From: Streptomyces olivochromogenes
Lineage (GTDB): Bacteria > Actinomycetota > Actinomycetes > Streptomycetales > Streptomycetaceae
Direction of reading: 5' to 3'
DNA length: 64,000 nucleotides
Assembly: GCF_001514115.1 (NCBI RefSeq)
Contig: NZ_KQ948455.1
Span: 172,709-236,708, forward strand
A program made the position numbers and the translations under genes. A model generated the notes under the pieces. That model was not told where the DNA came from. It was given only the letters and a program-made list of their open reading frames with translations, and did not search any database. Below, in pieces: positions 9,106 to 18,644 of this stretch; the stretch's first letter is position 1; the number at the start of each line of letters is the position of its first letter.

Positions 9106-10122
9106 ATGACTGCTTCGCCTGGCCGCCGTGTCCTGCTCGCCGCCCCCCGTGGCTACTGCGCGGGCGTGGACCGCGCCGTGATCGCCGTCGAGAAGGCCCT
9201 TGAGCAGTACGGGGCCCCGATCTATGTCCGCCACGAGATCGTCCACAACAAGTACGTCGTGCAGACCCTGGAGAAGAAGGGCGCGATCTTCGTCGAGCAG
9301 ACGGCCGAGGTCCCCGAGGGGTCCATCGTCATGTTCTCGGCGCACGGCGTCGCCCCGGTCGTCCACGACGAGGCCGCGGCCGGCAAGCTCGCCACCATCG
9401 ACGCGACCTGCCCGCTGGTCACCAAGGTCCACAAGGAAGCCGTCCGGTTCGCGAACGAGGACTTCGACATCCTGCTGATCGGCCACGAGGGCCACGAGGA
9501 GGTCATCGGCACCTCCGGCGAGGCGCCCGACCACATCACCCTCGTGGACGGCCCCGAGGACGTCGCCAAGGTCGAGGTCCGCGACCCGTCCAAGGTCGTC
9601 TGGCTCTCCCAGACCACGCTGTCGGTCGACGAGACGATGGAGACGGTCGACGCGCTGAAGGAGAAGTTCCCGCAGCTCATCTCCCCACCCAGCGACGACA
9701 TCTGCTACGCCACGCAGAACCGCCAGCTGGCCGTGAAGCGGATGGGAGAGGAAGCCGACCTGGTCATCGTGGTCGGCTCGCGCAACTCCTCCAACTCCGT
9801 GCGTCTCGTCGAGGTCGCCAAGCTCGCGGGGGCGCGGTCGGCGTACCTCGTGGACTTCGCCGACGAGATCGAGGAGGGCTGGCTGGAGGGTGTGACGACG
9901 GTCGGTGTCACCTCGGGCGCCTCCGTCCCGGAGGTCCTGGTCGAGCAGGTCCTGGAGTGGCTCTCCGCCCGTGGCTTCGAGGACGTCGAGATCGTCAAGG
10001 CGGCCGAGGAGTCCATCACCTTCTCGCTGCCCAAGGAGCTGCGCCGCGATCTGCGCGCGGAGGCGGCGGCGCTGGTGGAGCAGCGCACGGCGGCCGGTTC
10101 TTCCGCCCCCTCCGAGAAGTAA
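9106..10122 (+). CDS. ispH: 4-hydroxy-3-methylbut-2-enyl diphosphate reductase
   Basis: Last step of the MEP isoprenoid pathway, reducing HMBPP to IPP and DMAPP with an iron-sulfur cluster. The protein has 338 residues. The three cluster cysteines are visible in RGYCAGVDRA (C18), IDATCPLVTKVH and SDDICYATQNRQ. The HEIVHNKYV and SSNSVRLVEVA motifs are intact. A start at ATG 9097 is possible, but its A lies in the -10 hexamer, which favours 9106. Confidence 0.96.
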   Translation: MTASPGRRVLLAAPRGYCAGVDRAVIAVEKALEQYGAPIYVRHEIVHNKYVVQTLEKKGAIFVEQTAEVPEGSIVMFSAHGVAPVVHDEAAAGKLATIDATCPLVTKVHKEAVRFANEDFDILLIGHEGHEEVIGTSGEAPDHITLVDGPEDVAKVEVRDPSKVVWLSQTTLSVDETMETVDALKEKFPQLISPPSDDICYATQNRQLAVKRMGEEADLVIVVGSRNSSNSVRLVEVAKLAGARSAYLVDFADEIEEGWLEGVTTVGVTSGASVPEVLVEQVLEWLSARGFEDVEIVKAAEESITFSLPKELRRDLRAEAAALVEQRTAAGSSAPSEK

Positions 10123-10151
10123 CTGTCAGTCGTACGACGTAGCGTAGGGCC

Positions 10152-10898
10152 ATGCAGATCTTCGGCGTGGACATCGGCGGATCCGGGATCAAGGGTGCCC
10201 CTGTGGACCTGGACCGCGGCGAACTGACGGAGGAGCGCTGCAAAGTGCTCACTCCCCATCCGGCGACCCCGGACGCGGTGGCCGACGGCGTGAAGGAGGT
10301 CGTCGGTCACTTCGGCTGGACGGGACCCGTCGGCATCACCTTCCCCGGGGTGGTCACCGGCGGCGCCACCATTCGTACGGCTGCCAATGTCGACAAGGCG
10401 TGGATCGACACCGACGCGCGTGCCCTGTTGGGCGAGCGGCTGGGCGGCCTTCCGGTGACGGTGCTGAACGACGCGGACGCGGCGGGTGTCGCCGAGATGG
10501 AGTTCGGCGCCGGGCGCGACCGTCGGGGCACGGTCCTCCTGCTCACCTTCGGCACGGGCATCGGCAGCGCGCTCTTCGTCGACGGCGAGCTGGTTCCGAA
10601 CACGGAGCTGGGACACCTCGAGCTGAACGGCCACGACGCGGAGAAGCGCGCCTCCACCAAGGCCAAGGAGGACCACGAGCTGACTTGGGAGCAATGGGCC
10701 CACCGGGTGCAGAAGTACCTCGCCCATGTGGAAATGCTCTTCTCGCCCGAGCTCTTCATCATCGGCGGCGGCGTCAGCCGCAAGGCCGACAAGTTCCTGC
10801 CGCTGATCGAGGGCATCAAGGCGGAGATCGTCCCGGCGCAGTTGCAGAACAACGCGGGGATCGTGGGGGCGGCGATGCGGGCGGCGAAGTCCGCGTAG
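10152..10898 (+). CDS. ppgK: Polyphosphate glucokinase
   Basis: Phosphorylates glucose using inorganic polyphosphate (and often ATP). ROK family, 248 residues. Visible motifs are the phosphate loop GVDIGGSGIKG (residues 5-15), the catalytic Asp in NDADAAG, the second phosphate loop FGTGIGSAL and GHLELNGHDAEKRAS, which is typical of actinobacterial polyphosphate enzymes rather than Zn-type ROK kinases. TAGCGT at 10140-10145 ends 6 nt before ATG, so it may have a leaderless mRNA apart from ispH read-through. Confidence 0.95.
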   Translation: MQIFGVDIGGSGIKGAPVDLDRGELTEERCKVLTPHPATPDAVADGVKEVVGHFGWTGPVGITFPGVVTGGATIRTAANVDKAWIDTDARALLGERLGGLPVTVLNDADAAGVAEMEFGAGRDRRGTVLLLTFGTGIGSALFVDGELVPNTELGHLELNGHDAEKRASTKAKEDHELTWEQWAHRVQKYLAHVEMLFSPELFIIGGGVSRKADKFLPLIEGIKAEIVPAQLQNNAGIVGAAMRAAKSA

Positions 10899-10967
10899 GC
10901 CCTCCGGGGCGCGGGGCGCGGGTGCGGGGTTGGGAGCCCGGCGCCGGTGTGGTCGCGCCCGTCGGCT

Positions 10968-11093
10968 CCCTTCGAGTTCGTCGCCGCCCTTCGAGTTCGT
11001 AGGGGCTTTTGTGCCCCTCGCCCCCCGTCGTGTCCGTCGCCCCGGTCATGTCCGTCGGGCCCCTCGTCGTGTCCGTCGCGCCCCTTGTGTCGG
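10968..11093. repeat. Direct repeats, small hairpin and a ~20-bp minisatellite
   Basis: The 14-mer CCCTTCGAGTTCGT occurs at 10968 and 10987. A hairpin AGGGGC/GCCCCT at 11001-11018 follows and could end ppgK transcription. From about 11027 to 11093 come four imperfect ~20-bp units built on GTGTCCGTCG that abut the stop codon of the next gene. No coding signal is seen in 10899-11093. Confidence 0.6.
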
Positions 11094-11684
11094 TCAGGCC
11101 GGACGGCGGCGCGGCCGGATCTCGGGGCGGGGCCCCTGGGCCGCCCTGCGCTGGGCGGCCCTGCGGCTCATCAGGCGGATCTTCCGTACGGTGGTGATGA
11201 CCCCCGCGACCAGCGTCCCCCCATACAGCCATCCCGCCTGGGTCGCCAGCGCGGTGACGAGCCCCATCAGTTCGCCCTCGAACCCGCCGCCCCCGTCGGC
11301 GACGGGCAGCAGCCCGAACGCGAAGGCGATGGGCACGACGACGGGCGCGGTGACGATGTCTCCCCGCCGCACCCACAGCGCGGTCAGCGCGCACACCGGC
11401 AGGAACAGCACCCCGTAGACCACCAGCGACGCCCCGAAGAGCAACTGGTCGAGACAGGCGAGCGCGAACATCGTCGCCCCGCAGAACAGTCCGCCGCCGA
11501 GCCCGGTGAGCCGGGGGTTCGGCATCCGCCGTCGCGCCGGAGCGGGCCTGGGCGCGGGCGCGGGTCGTCGCGCGGGAGGCGCACTCCTGCGTACACCGTC
11601 GGCCGTGGCGCGCCCGGTCTGGGCGGGAAGAGGTGCGCCGCGTCGCGGTCTGTACTGAGGGGGACGCGTCCTGTGTTGCTCCAC
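11094..11684 (-). CDS. DUF6542 membrane protein
   Basis: The protein has 196 residues. A basic Pro/Arg-rich cytoplasmic N-terminus of about 55 residues is followed by four hydrophobic segments (GGGLFCGATMFALACL, VVYGVLFLPVCALTALWV, VVPIAFAFGLLPV, GWLYGGTLVAGVI) and a basic C-tail. Pattern and location next to ychF fit DUF6542. The function is unknown. GTG start. TAAGTT at 11691-11696 ends 6 nt upstream, indicating a leaderless mRNA. Confidence 0.82.
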   Translation of the reverse strand: MEQHRTRPPQYRPRRGAPLPAQTGRATADGVRRSAPPARRPAPAPRPAPARRRMPNPRLTGLGGGLFCGATMFALACLDQLLFGASLVVYGVLFLPVCALTALWVRRGDIVTAPVVVPIAFAFGLLPVADGGGGFEGELMGLVTALATQAGWLYGGTLVAGVITTVRKIRLMSRRAAQRRAAQGPRPEIRPRRRPA

Positions 11685-11860
11685 TGGACCAACTTAGGTC
11701 GGTTTATGTGCGGAATAGCCCCTCAGACACGCCGATGGGCCGACCTTGGCCATGCGTTCGATGCGTCGCCGGTAAGGGACCTCGCACCCCGTAGACTGGT
11801 GGATCGGCCCGCGCACCTCCGCGGACCTGTCGCCCACCCTCACGTACGGGAAGTCGCAAC

Positions 11861-12949
<1,089 letters not shown>

Positions 12950-12995
12950 TGGATGACATGCCACTGCATCGCTGATCCGGCAAGAACGCGGATCG

Positions 12996-13029
12996 GAAGG
13001 GGTCCGGCTCTTCGGAGTCGGACCCCTTC
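12996..13029 (+). terminator. Terminator of ychF
   Basis: An 11-bp perfect inverted repeat (12996-13006 and 13019-13029) with a TTCG-containing loop lies about 50 bp past the stop. It also faces the end of the convergent Uma2 gene. Confidence 0.85.
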
Positions 13030-13125
13030 TTCGGTGTGCGCAAGACGCACCCGCACGCCCGACGAACCGCAGACACGGTCGCTGTACGGATGGACGTCGA
13101 ACCCGCTCGTCGAGTACGCCGACTT

Positions 13126-13707
13126 CTATGCGTGCCGGGGCGGGGTGAGCTTGTCGAGGTCCAGGCTGATCTCGAAGGGGACGGGGCGCTCCAAGGTGCC
13201 CCGGAAGATGCCGGCGGGTGCGTAGGAGCGGGTCGGCTCGTCGAGTTCGTAGACGTGGACGACGGGGGCACCGTCCTCTTCCTCGATGCACCAGTAGTGC
13301 GGGATGCCTGCTTCTGCGTACTTGCGGAGCTTTACGGTGCGATCACGGTGGGCGGATTCGGGGGATACCGCCTCGACGACGAGCTTCACGTCCTCCGGGG
13401 CGTACCAGGTGCGGTCCGGTTCGTAGGGCAGGTCCGTCAGCAAGAGGTCCGGCTCGGGGCGGTTGCGGGCGTCGAGGCGGATCGTCATTTCCCGCTCGAC
13501 CTCGAAGCCTTCCGGCGTCTGCGCCATGAGCGTGGTGGTCAGGGCGGTGACAAGGCGGCCGTGCCAGGCCCGCTGGGGCGACAGCATGAAGACGAGGGCT
13601 CCGTCGATCAGCTCGGTATGGCGGGGTGCCTCGGGGAGGCGGTCCAGGTCCTCCGCGAACCAGCCTTCCAAGCGCGGCGGGCGCATCCAGTCGGGCAGCG
13701 CGGTCAT
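13126..13707 (-). CDS. Uma2 family (DUF820) nuclease-fold protein
   Basis: The protein has 193 residues. Restriction-endonuclease-like fold with the Uma2 pattern ELIDGALVFMLSP, then RPEPDLLLTD, and VKLVVEAVSPESAHRDRTVKLRKYAEAGIPHYW, where the P-D ... E-x-V ... K residues form the likely PD-(D/E)XK site. Biological targets are unknown, although the family is widespread in actinobacteria and cyanobacteria. TACGGT ends 6 nt before the ATG, giving a leaderless mRNA. Divergent from the SNF2 gene. Confidence 0.9.
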   Translation of the reverse strand: MTALPDWMRPPRLEGWFAEDLDRLPEAPRHTELIDGALVFMLSPQRAWHGRLVTALTTTLMAQTPEGFEVEREMTIRLDARNRPEPDLLLTDLPYEPDRTWYAPEDVKLVVEAVSPESAHRDRTVKLRKYAEAGIPHYWCIEEEDGAPVVHVYELDEPTRSYAPAGIFRGTLERPVPFEISLDLDKLTPPRHA

Positions 13708-13713
13708 GCCTCA

Positions 13714-13860
13714 ACCGTAGCGATTCGACGCCGCCCGGGCCACGAGAGCGTCAACGAGGTGATCGACGAGGTGATCGGCCTTCCTGGGCGATGACGTAGG
13801 GGCTTGGCTCCGTCGGCGCAGCCGGAGGCGGGCGGGGCTGTCGGTGGTGGGCAGTAGTGT
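13714..13860. promoter_or_regulatory. Divergent leaderless promoters, Uma2 and SNF2 genes
   Basis: Two -10 hexamers face away from each other: TACGGT on the minus strand at 13714-13719 for the Uma2 gene and TAGTGT on the plus strand at 13855-13860 for the SNF2 gene. Between them GAGGTGATC is repeated at 13756 and 13768, a 12-bp spacing that could be a tandem protein-binding site. Confidence 0.5.
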
Positions 13861-13867
13861 CGGGCCG

Positions 13868-16051
13868 GTGGGGAAACGTGAGCGGAGTCTGCTCGCCGAG
13901 GGCGTCGGACTGCACGAGGCCGCGCGGGATGTGCTCACCGATCACGCCCGCGCGCTCGAAGCGGTGCGCGCGGCGCTGGCACCGATCCACGCCGAACTCG
14001 TCGGCAAGGAGCTGGAGTCCATCCCCGTCTCCCGGCTGAAGGACGTCACCGAGGGGCGACTGCGGCTCGGGGCGCTGGAGACGGCCGGGTTCGCGTCGGT
14101 GCGGGCGGTGTACGAGGCGGGGCGGTACGAGCTGCGCCGGCTGCCGGGGGTGGGCGCGCAGACCGCCGACCGCGCCCTCGCGGCGGCCCGGCAGCTCGCG
14201 CGGGCAGTGGAGGAGACCGTCTCCGTACGGATGGACGTCGACCGGCCCGAGCCCCGCACGACCGCCCTGGTGATCGCGCTGCGCACCCTCGTCGAGGCCG
14301 GTCCCGAGCTGCGCCGGGCCGTGGACGCGGCGACGCGGCTCGACGAGCGGCTCGGGGCGCTGCTGCCCGCGGCCCGGCCCGCCGGCGGACGGCTGGGGAT
14401 GGCGCTCGCGGGGCGGGAGCGGCGACGGAGCGCGCTCGACGCGGTCGCCGAACTGCGCGAACTGACCGCCGACGCGGGCGCCCGAGACGTACGCCTGCTG
14501 CTCGCGCAGGCCTCGACCGACCTGCTGCGGACGCCCGCCTCCGAGATCGAGGCGTGGGTCGACTTCGAGTTGCGCTCCGCGGAGTACTACAGCCAGCTCG
14601 CCGAGGTCTGCGAGCACCGTTCGGATGTGCCGGCCGCCGAGGGCTTTCTGCCGTCGGAGGTCGCCGAGCGGGTGCACGCCCAGGCGCTGGACGACACCCG
14701 GCGCCGGGTCTCGCTGCGCGGCTACCAGGACTTCGGCGCCCGGTTCGCGCTCGCCCAGCGCCGGGTCGTCCTCGGCGACGAGATGGGGCTCGGCAAGACC
14801 GTGCAGGCCATCGCCGTACTCGCGCATCTCGCGGCGGACGGGCACAGCCACTTCCTGGTCGTCTGCCCGGCGAGCGTACTGATCAACTGGACGCGTGAGA
14901 TCGGCGCACGCAGCACACTGCGGGCCCTGCCGGTGCACGGCGCGGAGCGGCTGGACGCCTACGAGGAGTGGCGGGAGCACGGGGGCGTCGCGATCACCAC
15001 GTACGACATGCTGCACCGCCTGCCCGCCCCGGACGGTGAGGGTGAAGGGGCGAAGCCGGGGATGGTGGTCGTCGACGAGGCGCACTACGTGAAGAATCCG
15101 GACACCCGCCGCTCCAGGGCGGTCGCGGCCTGGACGGGACACTGCGAGCGCGTCCTGTTCCTCACGGGGACGCCCATGGAGAACCGGGTCGAGGAGTTCC
15201 GCTCCCTCGTCCGCTACCTCCAGCCGGCCCTCCTCCCCGCGATACGGCACACCACCGCGGCCGCGGGCCCGCACGCCTTCCGCAAGTCCGTCGCCCCCGC
15301 CTATCTGCGCCGTAACCAGCGCGACGTCCTCACCGAACTGCCCGCGCTGGTGGAGGTCGACGAGTGGGAGGAGTTCAGCGCCGCGGACCGGGAGGCGTAC
15401 CTCAAAGCGGTCGAGGACGGGAACTTCATGGCGATGCGCCGGGCCGCGTACACCGACGCGGAGAAGTCCGCGAAGCTGGGGCGACTGCGCGAACTGGTGG
15501 CGGAAGCGGCGGAGAACGGCCTGAAGGTGGTGGTGTTCTCCTACTTCCGCGATGTGCTGGCACTGGTCCGACAGGCCCTGGGAGAGGGCGTGTTCGGGCC
15601 GGTCTCCGGTGCCGTGCCCGCCGCCCGCCGGCAGCGTCTCGTCGACGACTTCACGGCCGCTCCGGGTCACGCGGTCCTCCTCTGCCAGATCGAGGCCGCC
15701 GGTATCGGCCTCAACCTTCAGGCCGCGTCCGTGGTCGTCCTGTGCGAACCGCAGGTCAAGCCCACGATGGAACACCAGGCGGTGGCCCGCGCCCACCGTA
15801 TGGGCCAGGTCCGCCCCGTCCAGGTGCACCGCCTCCTCGCCACCGACAGCGTCGACCAGCGCCTGCTGCACATCCTCAAGAACAAGACCCGCCTCTTCGA
15901 CGCCTACGCCCGCCGCAGCGACACCGCCGAACAGAGCCCGGACGCCGTCGACATCTCCGACAGCGACCTCGCCCGCCGCATCGTGGAGGAGGAGCAGATA
16001 CGACTGGCGGCCGCCGTGGGGCCGGGGCAGGGTGGTGCGCGGGAGCCGTGA
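13868..16051 (+). CDS. SNF2-family DEAD/DEAH-box helicase
   Basis: The protein has 727 residues. An N-terminal ~280-residue region contains a helix-hairpin-helix (RYELRRLPGVGAQTADRAL near residues 85-105). The SNF2 ATPase follows with Walker A GDEMGLGKT near 304, DEAH box VVDEAHYVKNP, LTGTPMENR, and helicase C-terminal motifs QIEAAGIGLNLQ and RAHRMGQVRPVQV. The class remodels or translocates on DNA; a repair role is plausible but not shown. GTG 13868 is chosen over GTG 13844 because TAGTGT ends 7 nt before it. Confidence 0.92.
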   Translation: MGKRERSLLAEGVGLHEAARDVLTDHARALEAVRAALAPIHAELVGKELESIPVSRLKDVTEGRLRLGALETAGFASVRAVYEAGRYELRRLPGVGAQTADRALAAARQLARAVEETVSVRMDVDRPEPRTTALVIALRTLVEAGPELRRAVDAATRLDERLGALLPAARPAGGRLGMALAGRERRRSALDAVAELRELTADAGARDVRLLLAQASTDLLRTPASEIEAWVDFELRSAEYYSQLAEVCEHRSDVPAAEGFLPSEVAERVHAQALDDTRRRVSLRGYQDFGARFALAQRRVVLGDEMGLGKTVQAIAVLAHLAADGHSHFLVVCPASVLINWTREIGARSTLRALPVHGAERLDAYEEWREHGGVAITTYDMLHRLPAPDGEGEGAKPGMVVVDEAHYVKNPDTRRSRAVAAWTGHCERVLFLTGTPMENRVEEFRSLVRYLQPALLPAIRHTTAAAGPHAFRKSVAPAYLRRNQRDVLTELPALVEVDEWEEFSAADREAYLKAVEDGNFMAMRRAAYTDAEKSAKLGRLRELVAEAAENGLKVVVFSYFRDVLALVRQALGEGVFGPVSGAVPAARRQRLVDDFTAAPGHAVLLCQIEAAGIGLNLQAASVVVLCEPQVKPTMEHQAVARAHRMGQVRPVQVHRLLATDSVDQRLLHILKNKTRLFDAYARRSDTAEQSPDAVDISDSDLARRIVEEEQIRLAAAVGPGQGGAREP

Positions 16052-16089
16052 GGGTCACGTCTTTCGACGAGTCGGCGCCGCCCGGGGCG

Positions 16090-16180
16090 TTGTGCGGTGG
16101 CCGACGGCCGGTGGGCGCCGGTCGCGCCCACGTGGCGGAGCCGTATGCGCCACATCCCCGCGCCCCGAAAGGCCGGCTCC
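16090..16180. repeat. Dispersed intergenic repeat, inverted relative to 4296-4391
   Basis: GGTCGCGCCCACGTGGCGGA followed by CCCCGCGCCCCGAAAGG matches the reverse complement of the element at 4296-4391. It fills the space between the convergent SNF2 and PLP genes and may act as terminator. Confidence 0.6.
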
Positions 16181-16182
16181 GC

Positions 16183-17289
16183 CTACCCCCGGGCCGGCCC
16201 CGACTTCACGCCCGCCCCGCACAACGGCACCACCGCCGTACGTCCCCCGAGCACCCCCTCCCGTACCGCCGCCCAGCACGCCACTCCCGTCGACTCGACG
16301 TACAGGCCCCTTGACGCCAAGTCCCGCTGGGCGTGGCGGATCTGGTCCTCCGTCACCGTGAGGAACGTGCCGGCGGAGTCGCGTACGGCGCGCAGGATCT
16401 GGGGGGCCCGGGGCGGGCGCGGGATGGCGATGCCCTCGGCGAAGGTGGGGGCCGAAGGCGTGACGCCGACCAGGTCGTCCGCGCCCTCGGCCCAGGCGTG
16501 CGCGAGCGGCGCCACCGCGGCGGCCTGGACGGCGTACAGCGCGGGCCGCCGGTCGATGAGCCCCGCCCCGTGCAGCTCGGCGACGGCGAGGGCGGCGCCG
16601 AGGAGCAGCGTGCCGTTGCCGACGGGGACGACGATGACGTCGGGCAGGCGCCCGCCCAGGTCCTCCCAGAGCTCGTGCACGTACGTCTTCGTACCGTGCA
16701 GGAAGTACGGGTTGAAGACGTGCGAGGCGTAGAACGTGCCCGGGAGATCCGCGGCCTCGCGCGCCGCCCGCGCCGTCGCCTCCCGGTCCCCCTCCACGAC
16801 GTGCACCCGCGCCCCGTGCGCCTCGATCTGCTCCAGCTTCTTCGGCGACGTGCCCTCGGGGACGTACACCGTGCAGGGCAGCGCGGCTCGCGCGCAGTAC
16901 GCGGCGATCGCCGTCCCCGCGTTTCCGCTGCTGTCCGCGATCACCTGCCGTGGCCCCAGCCGCAGTGCCAGCTCGGCCAGCAGGACGGCACCGCGGTCCT
17001 TGAAGGACAGGGTCGGCATCAGGAAGTCCAGCTTGGCCGAGATGCCCCCGCGCAGCTCCACCAGCGGGGTGCGGCCCTCGCCCAGGCTGACCGTGGGCGC
17101 GGCCAGCGGCAGGCACTCCGTGTACCGCCACAGTGAGTTCACCCGCCCGGTCAGGGAGGTGAGGGGCGCGGGGGTCGGTGCGAAGTCCAGGTCGAGCGGG
17201 CCGCGGCAGACCGGGCAGCACCAGTCGAGCGAGCCGCCGGGGACGCGCGTACCGTCCGCCGGGCAGAAGCGATCCGGCAAAGGTGTCAT
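16183..17289 (-). CDS. PLP-dependent threonine-synthase-like enzyme
   Basis: The protein has 368 residues. An N-terminal zinc-ribbon-like segment (C9, C24, C25, C28) precedes a fold-type II PLP domain. SFKDRG contains the Schiff-base lysine (K97), SSGNAGTA grips the substrate and VPVGNGTLLLGA the PLP phosphate. The layout resembles threonine synthase, but no thr genes are nearby, so a lyase on a related amino acid is equally possible. Leaderless: TAGCCT at 17296-17301 ends 6 nt before ATG. It follows the serpin gene with a 9-bp gap. Confidence 0.85.
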   Translation of the reverse strand: MTPLPDRFCPADGTRVPGGSLDWCCPVCRGPLDLDFAPTPAPLTSLTGRVNSLWRYTECLPLAAPTVSLGEGRTPLVELRGGISAKLDFLMPTLSFKDRGAVLLAELALRLGPRQVIADSSGNAGTAIAAYCARAALPCTVYVPEGTSPKKLEQIEAHGARVHVVEGDREATARAAREAADLPGTFYASHVFNPYFLHGTKTYVHELWEDLGGRLPDVIVVPVGNGTLLLGAALAVAELHGAGLIDRRPALYAVQAAAVAPLAHAWAEGADDLVGVTPSAPTFAEGIAIPRPPRAPQILRAVRDSAGTFLTVTEDQIRHAQRDLASRGLYVESTGVACWAAVREGVLGGRTAVVPLCGAGVKSGPARG

Positions 17290-17295
17290 GAGCGC

Positions 17296-17301
17296 AGGCT
17301 A
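17296..17301 (-). promoter_or_regulatory. Candidate leaderless -10 overlapping the serpin stop codon
   Basis: TAGCCT on the minus strand uses the serpin stop codon TAG as its first three bases and ends 6 nt before the PLP gene ATG. Confidence 0.45.
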
Positions 17302-18501
17302 TGCGTGCGCCTCGACGTCCTCGGGGAACGGCTCCGGGTCCGTGACCCACCCCGCCGCGAGGACGAGCCGCGAGGTGCGGTGCAGGGCGAGGAAGCCGAA
17401 GGGGCGGTCGAAGGTGGCGTCGACCGTGGTGGTGACGTAGCGGAGGTCGGGCATGCCCGCGGCGGCGACGCCGAAGGCTGTCACCGCCGCGGCCCGGAAT
17501 CCGAGGGCGCCGAACTTCGCCATGGCGGACTGGCGGGCGGAGGCCACCGCCAGGGGCGGCCGGTCGCCGATGCCGGGAAAGTGCCCGCGGCTCGGGTCCT
17601 TCGCTGTGGTGAGTCCGAACAGGCCGTGCCGTTCCAGCAGATCGTGGTCGGCCGTCAGTTCGTACGCGACGGTCGTGACGTGAAGAGTCGGTGGCTGGGG
17701 CCGTTCACAGCGCTCTTTCGCCACGTGCAGGCCGGGGCCCACATCGCCGTAGGGGAGCTGTGGACCGGGCACGACCGATCGGGTGCGGGCGAGGATGTCC
17801 ATGCCCGCGCCCAGCACCTGTCCAGGGCTCATCCGCTCCTCGCCGAGCAGGAGATGGACATCGATGCCATGGGTACCCAGCACCTTCAGCTCGGTGACGC
17901 ACCCTTCCGGCGTGTCCGCCACGCCGATCCGGTCGAGCAGCGTGCTGCTGCGGCGCAGCCCCAACAGGGTCCGTTCCTGCCACGGCCCCGTCTCCGGCAG
18001 CAGCGGGTACTCCTCGAACGGGCGCAGCCACTGGGTCCGCAGGGCCAGTGCGCTGGCCAACACGAGCACGGTCTCCTCGGACAGCGCGACCGGCATGCGC
18101 TCGATGAGTCCCCCCGTCCGCCGCGCCGCCCACGCGTCGAGCGTCGCGTGGTCGGTGGCCGGGTCACCGGTGAGCTCTCCGCGCGTCCCGTCGGGCAGCC
18201 CCGCTGCCCACTCCTCGCGTACCGCCAGCTTCCGGTCGTTCCACAGCCCGACGGCCGAGTCCAGCCCCCGAATCGCGTGGAGCGCGGCCATGAACTCCCT
18301 TGCCCGGTACGCCGCTTCGTCGGCGGGAAATCCCACCGCCGCCGCCAGCTCCGCCCGCGCCGCCCCCGTCGCCCCGTCCGCCAGGAACCCGAGCAGCGGC
18401 CACACTCCCGCCGCCGAGAACACCGTCCCGGCGGGTGCCTCGCGCGCCCATCGGGACGTCAGCCCGTTGACCGCGTCGATCGTCGCGTTCGTGATCCGCA
18501 T
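17299..18501 (-). CDS. Serpin family protein
   Basis: The protein has 400 residues, full serpin length. The N-terminus (GTVFSAAGVWPLLGFLADGATGAA) fits the serpin helix-B pattern. The C-terminal signature FDRPFGFLALHRTSRLVLAAG is the strand after the reactive loop. The hinge region is LGFRAAAVTAFGVAAAG, with the small residues required for loop insertion, so it may be inhibitory. No signal peptide is visible, so it probably acts in the cytoplasm. Target protease unknown. Bacterial serpins are scattered and often acquired. Confidence 0.87.
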   Translation of the reverse strand: MRITNATIDAVNGLTSRWAREAPAGTVFSAAGVWPLLGFLADGATGAARAELAAAVGFPADEAAYRAREFMAALHAIRGLDSAVGLWNDRKLAVREEWAAGLPDGTRGELTGDPATDHATLDAWAARRTGGLIERMPVALSEETVLVLASALALRTQWLRPFEEYPLLPETGPWQERTLLGLRRSSTLLDRIGVADTPEGCVTELKVLGTHGIDVHLLLGEERMSPGQVLGAGMDILARTRSVVPGPQLPYGDVGPGLHVAKERCERPQPPTLHVTTVAYELTADHDLLERHGLFGLTTAKDPSRGHFPGIGDRPPLAVASARQSAMAKFGALGFRAAAVTAFGVAAAGMPDLRYVTTTVDATFDRPFGFLALHRTSRLVLAAGWVTDPEPFPEDVEAHA

Positions 18502-18644
18502 TCCGCCCCCGCCCCGGCCGTGCCGCCCTACCGTGCCGCGCTTACGATGCGCCCAACTGTGCGGCGAACATACGCCCGTCGTACGTCGGTGCCGTACTGG
18601 GTTTCCGTACGGCCGAGCCCGCCCGGACTAGGAGCAGAGCACTC

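Noticed and set aside
13868..16051. Phage-defence helicase paired with the divergent Uma2 nuclease-fold gene
   Set aside because: The two have opposite, separate promoters and no other defence gene is near; adjacency alone is weak.
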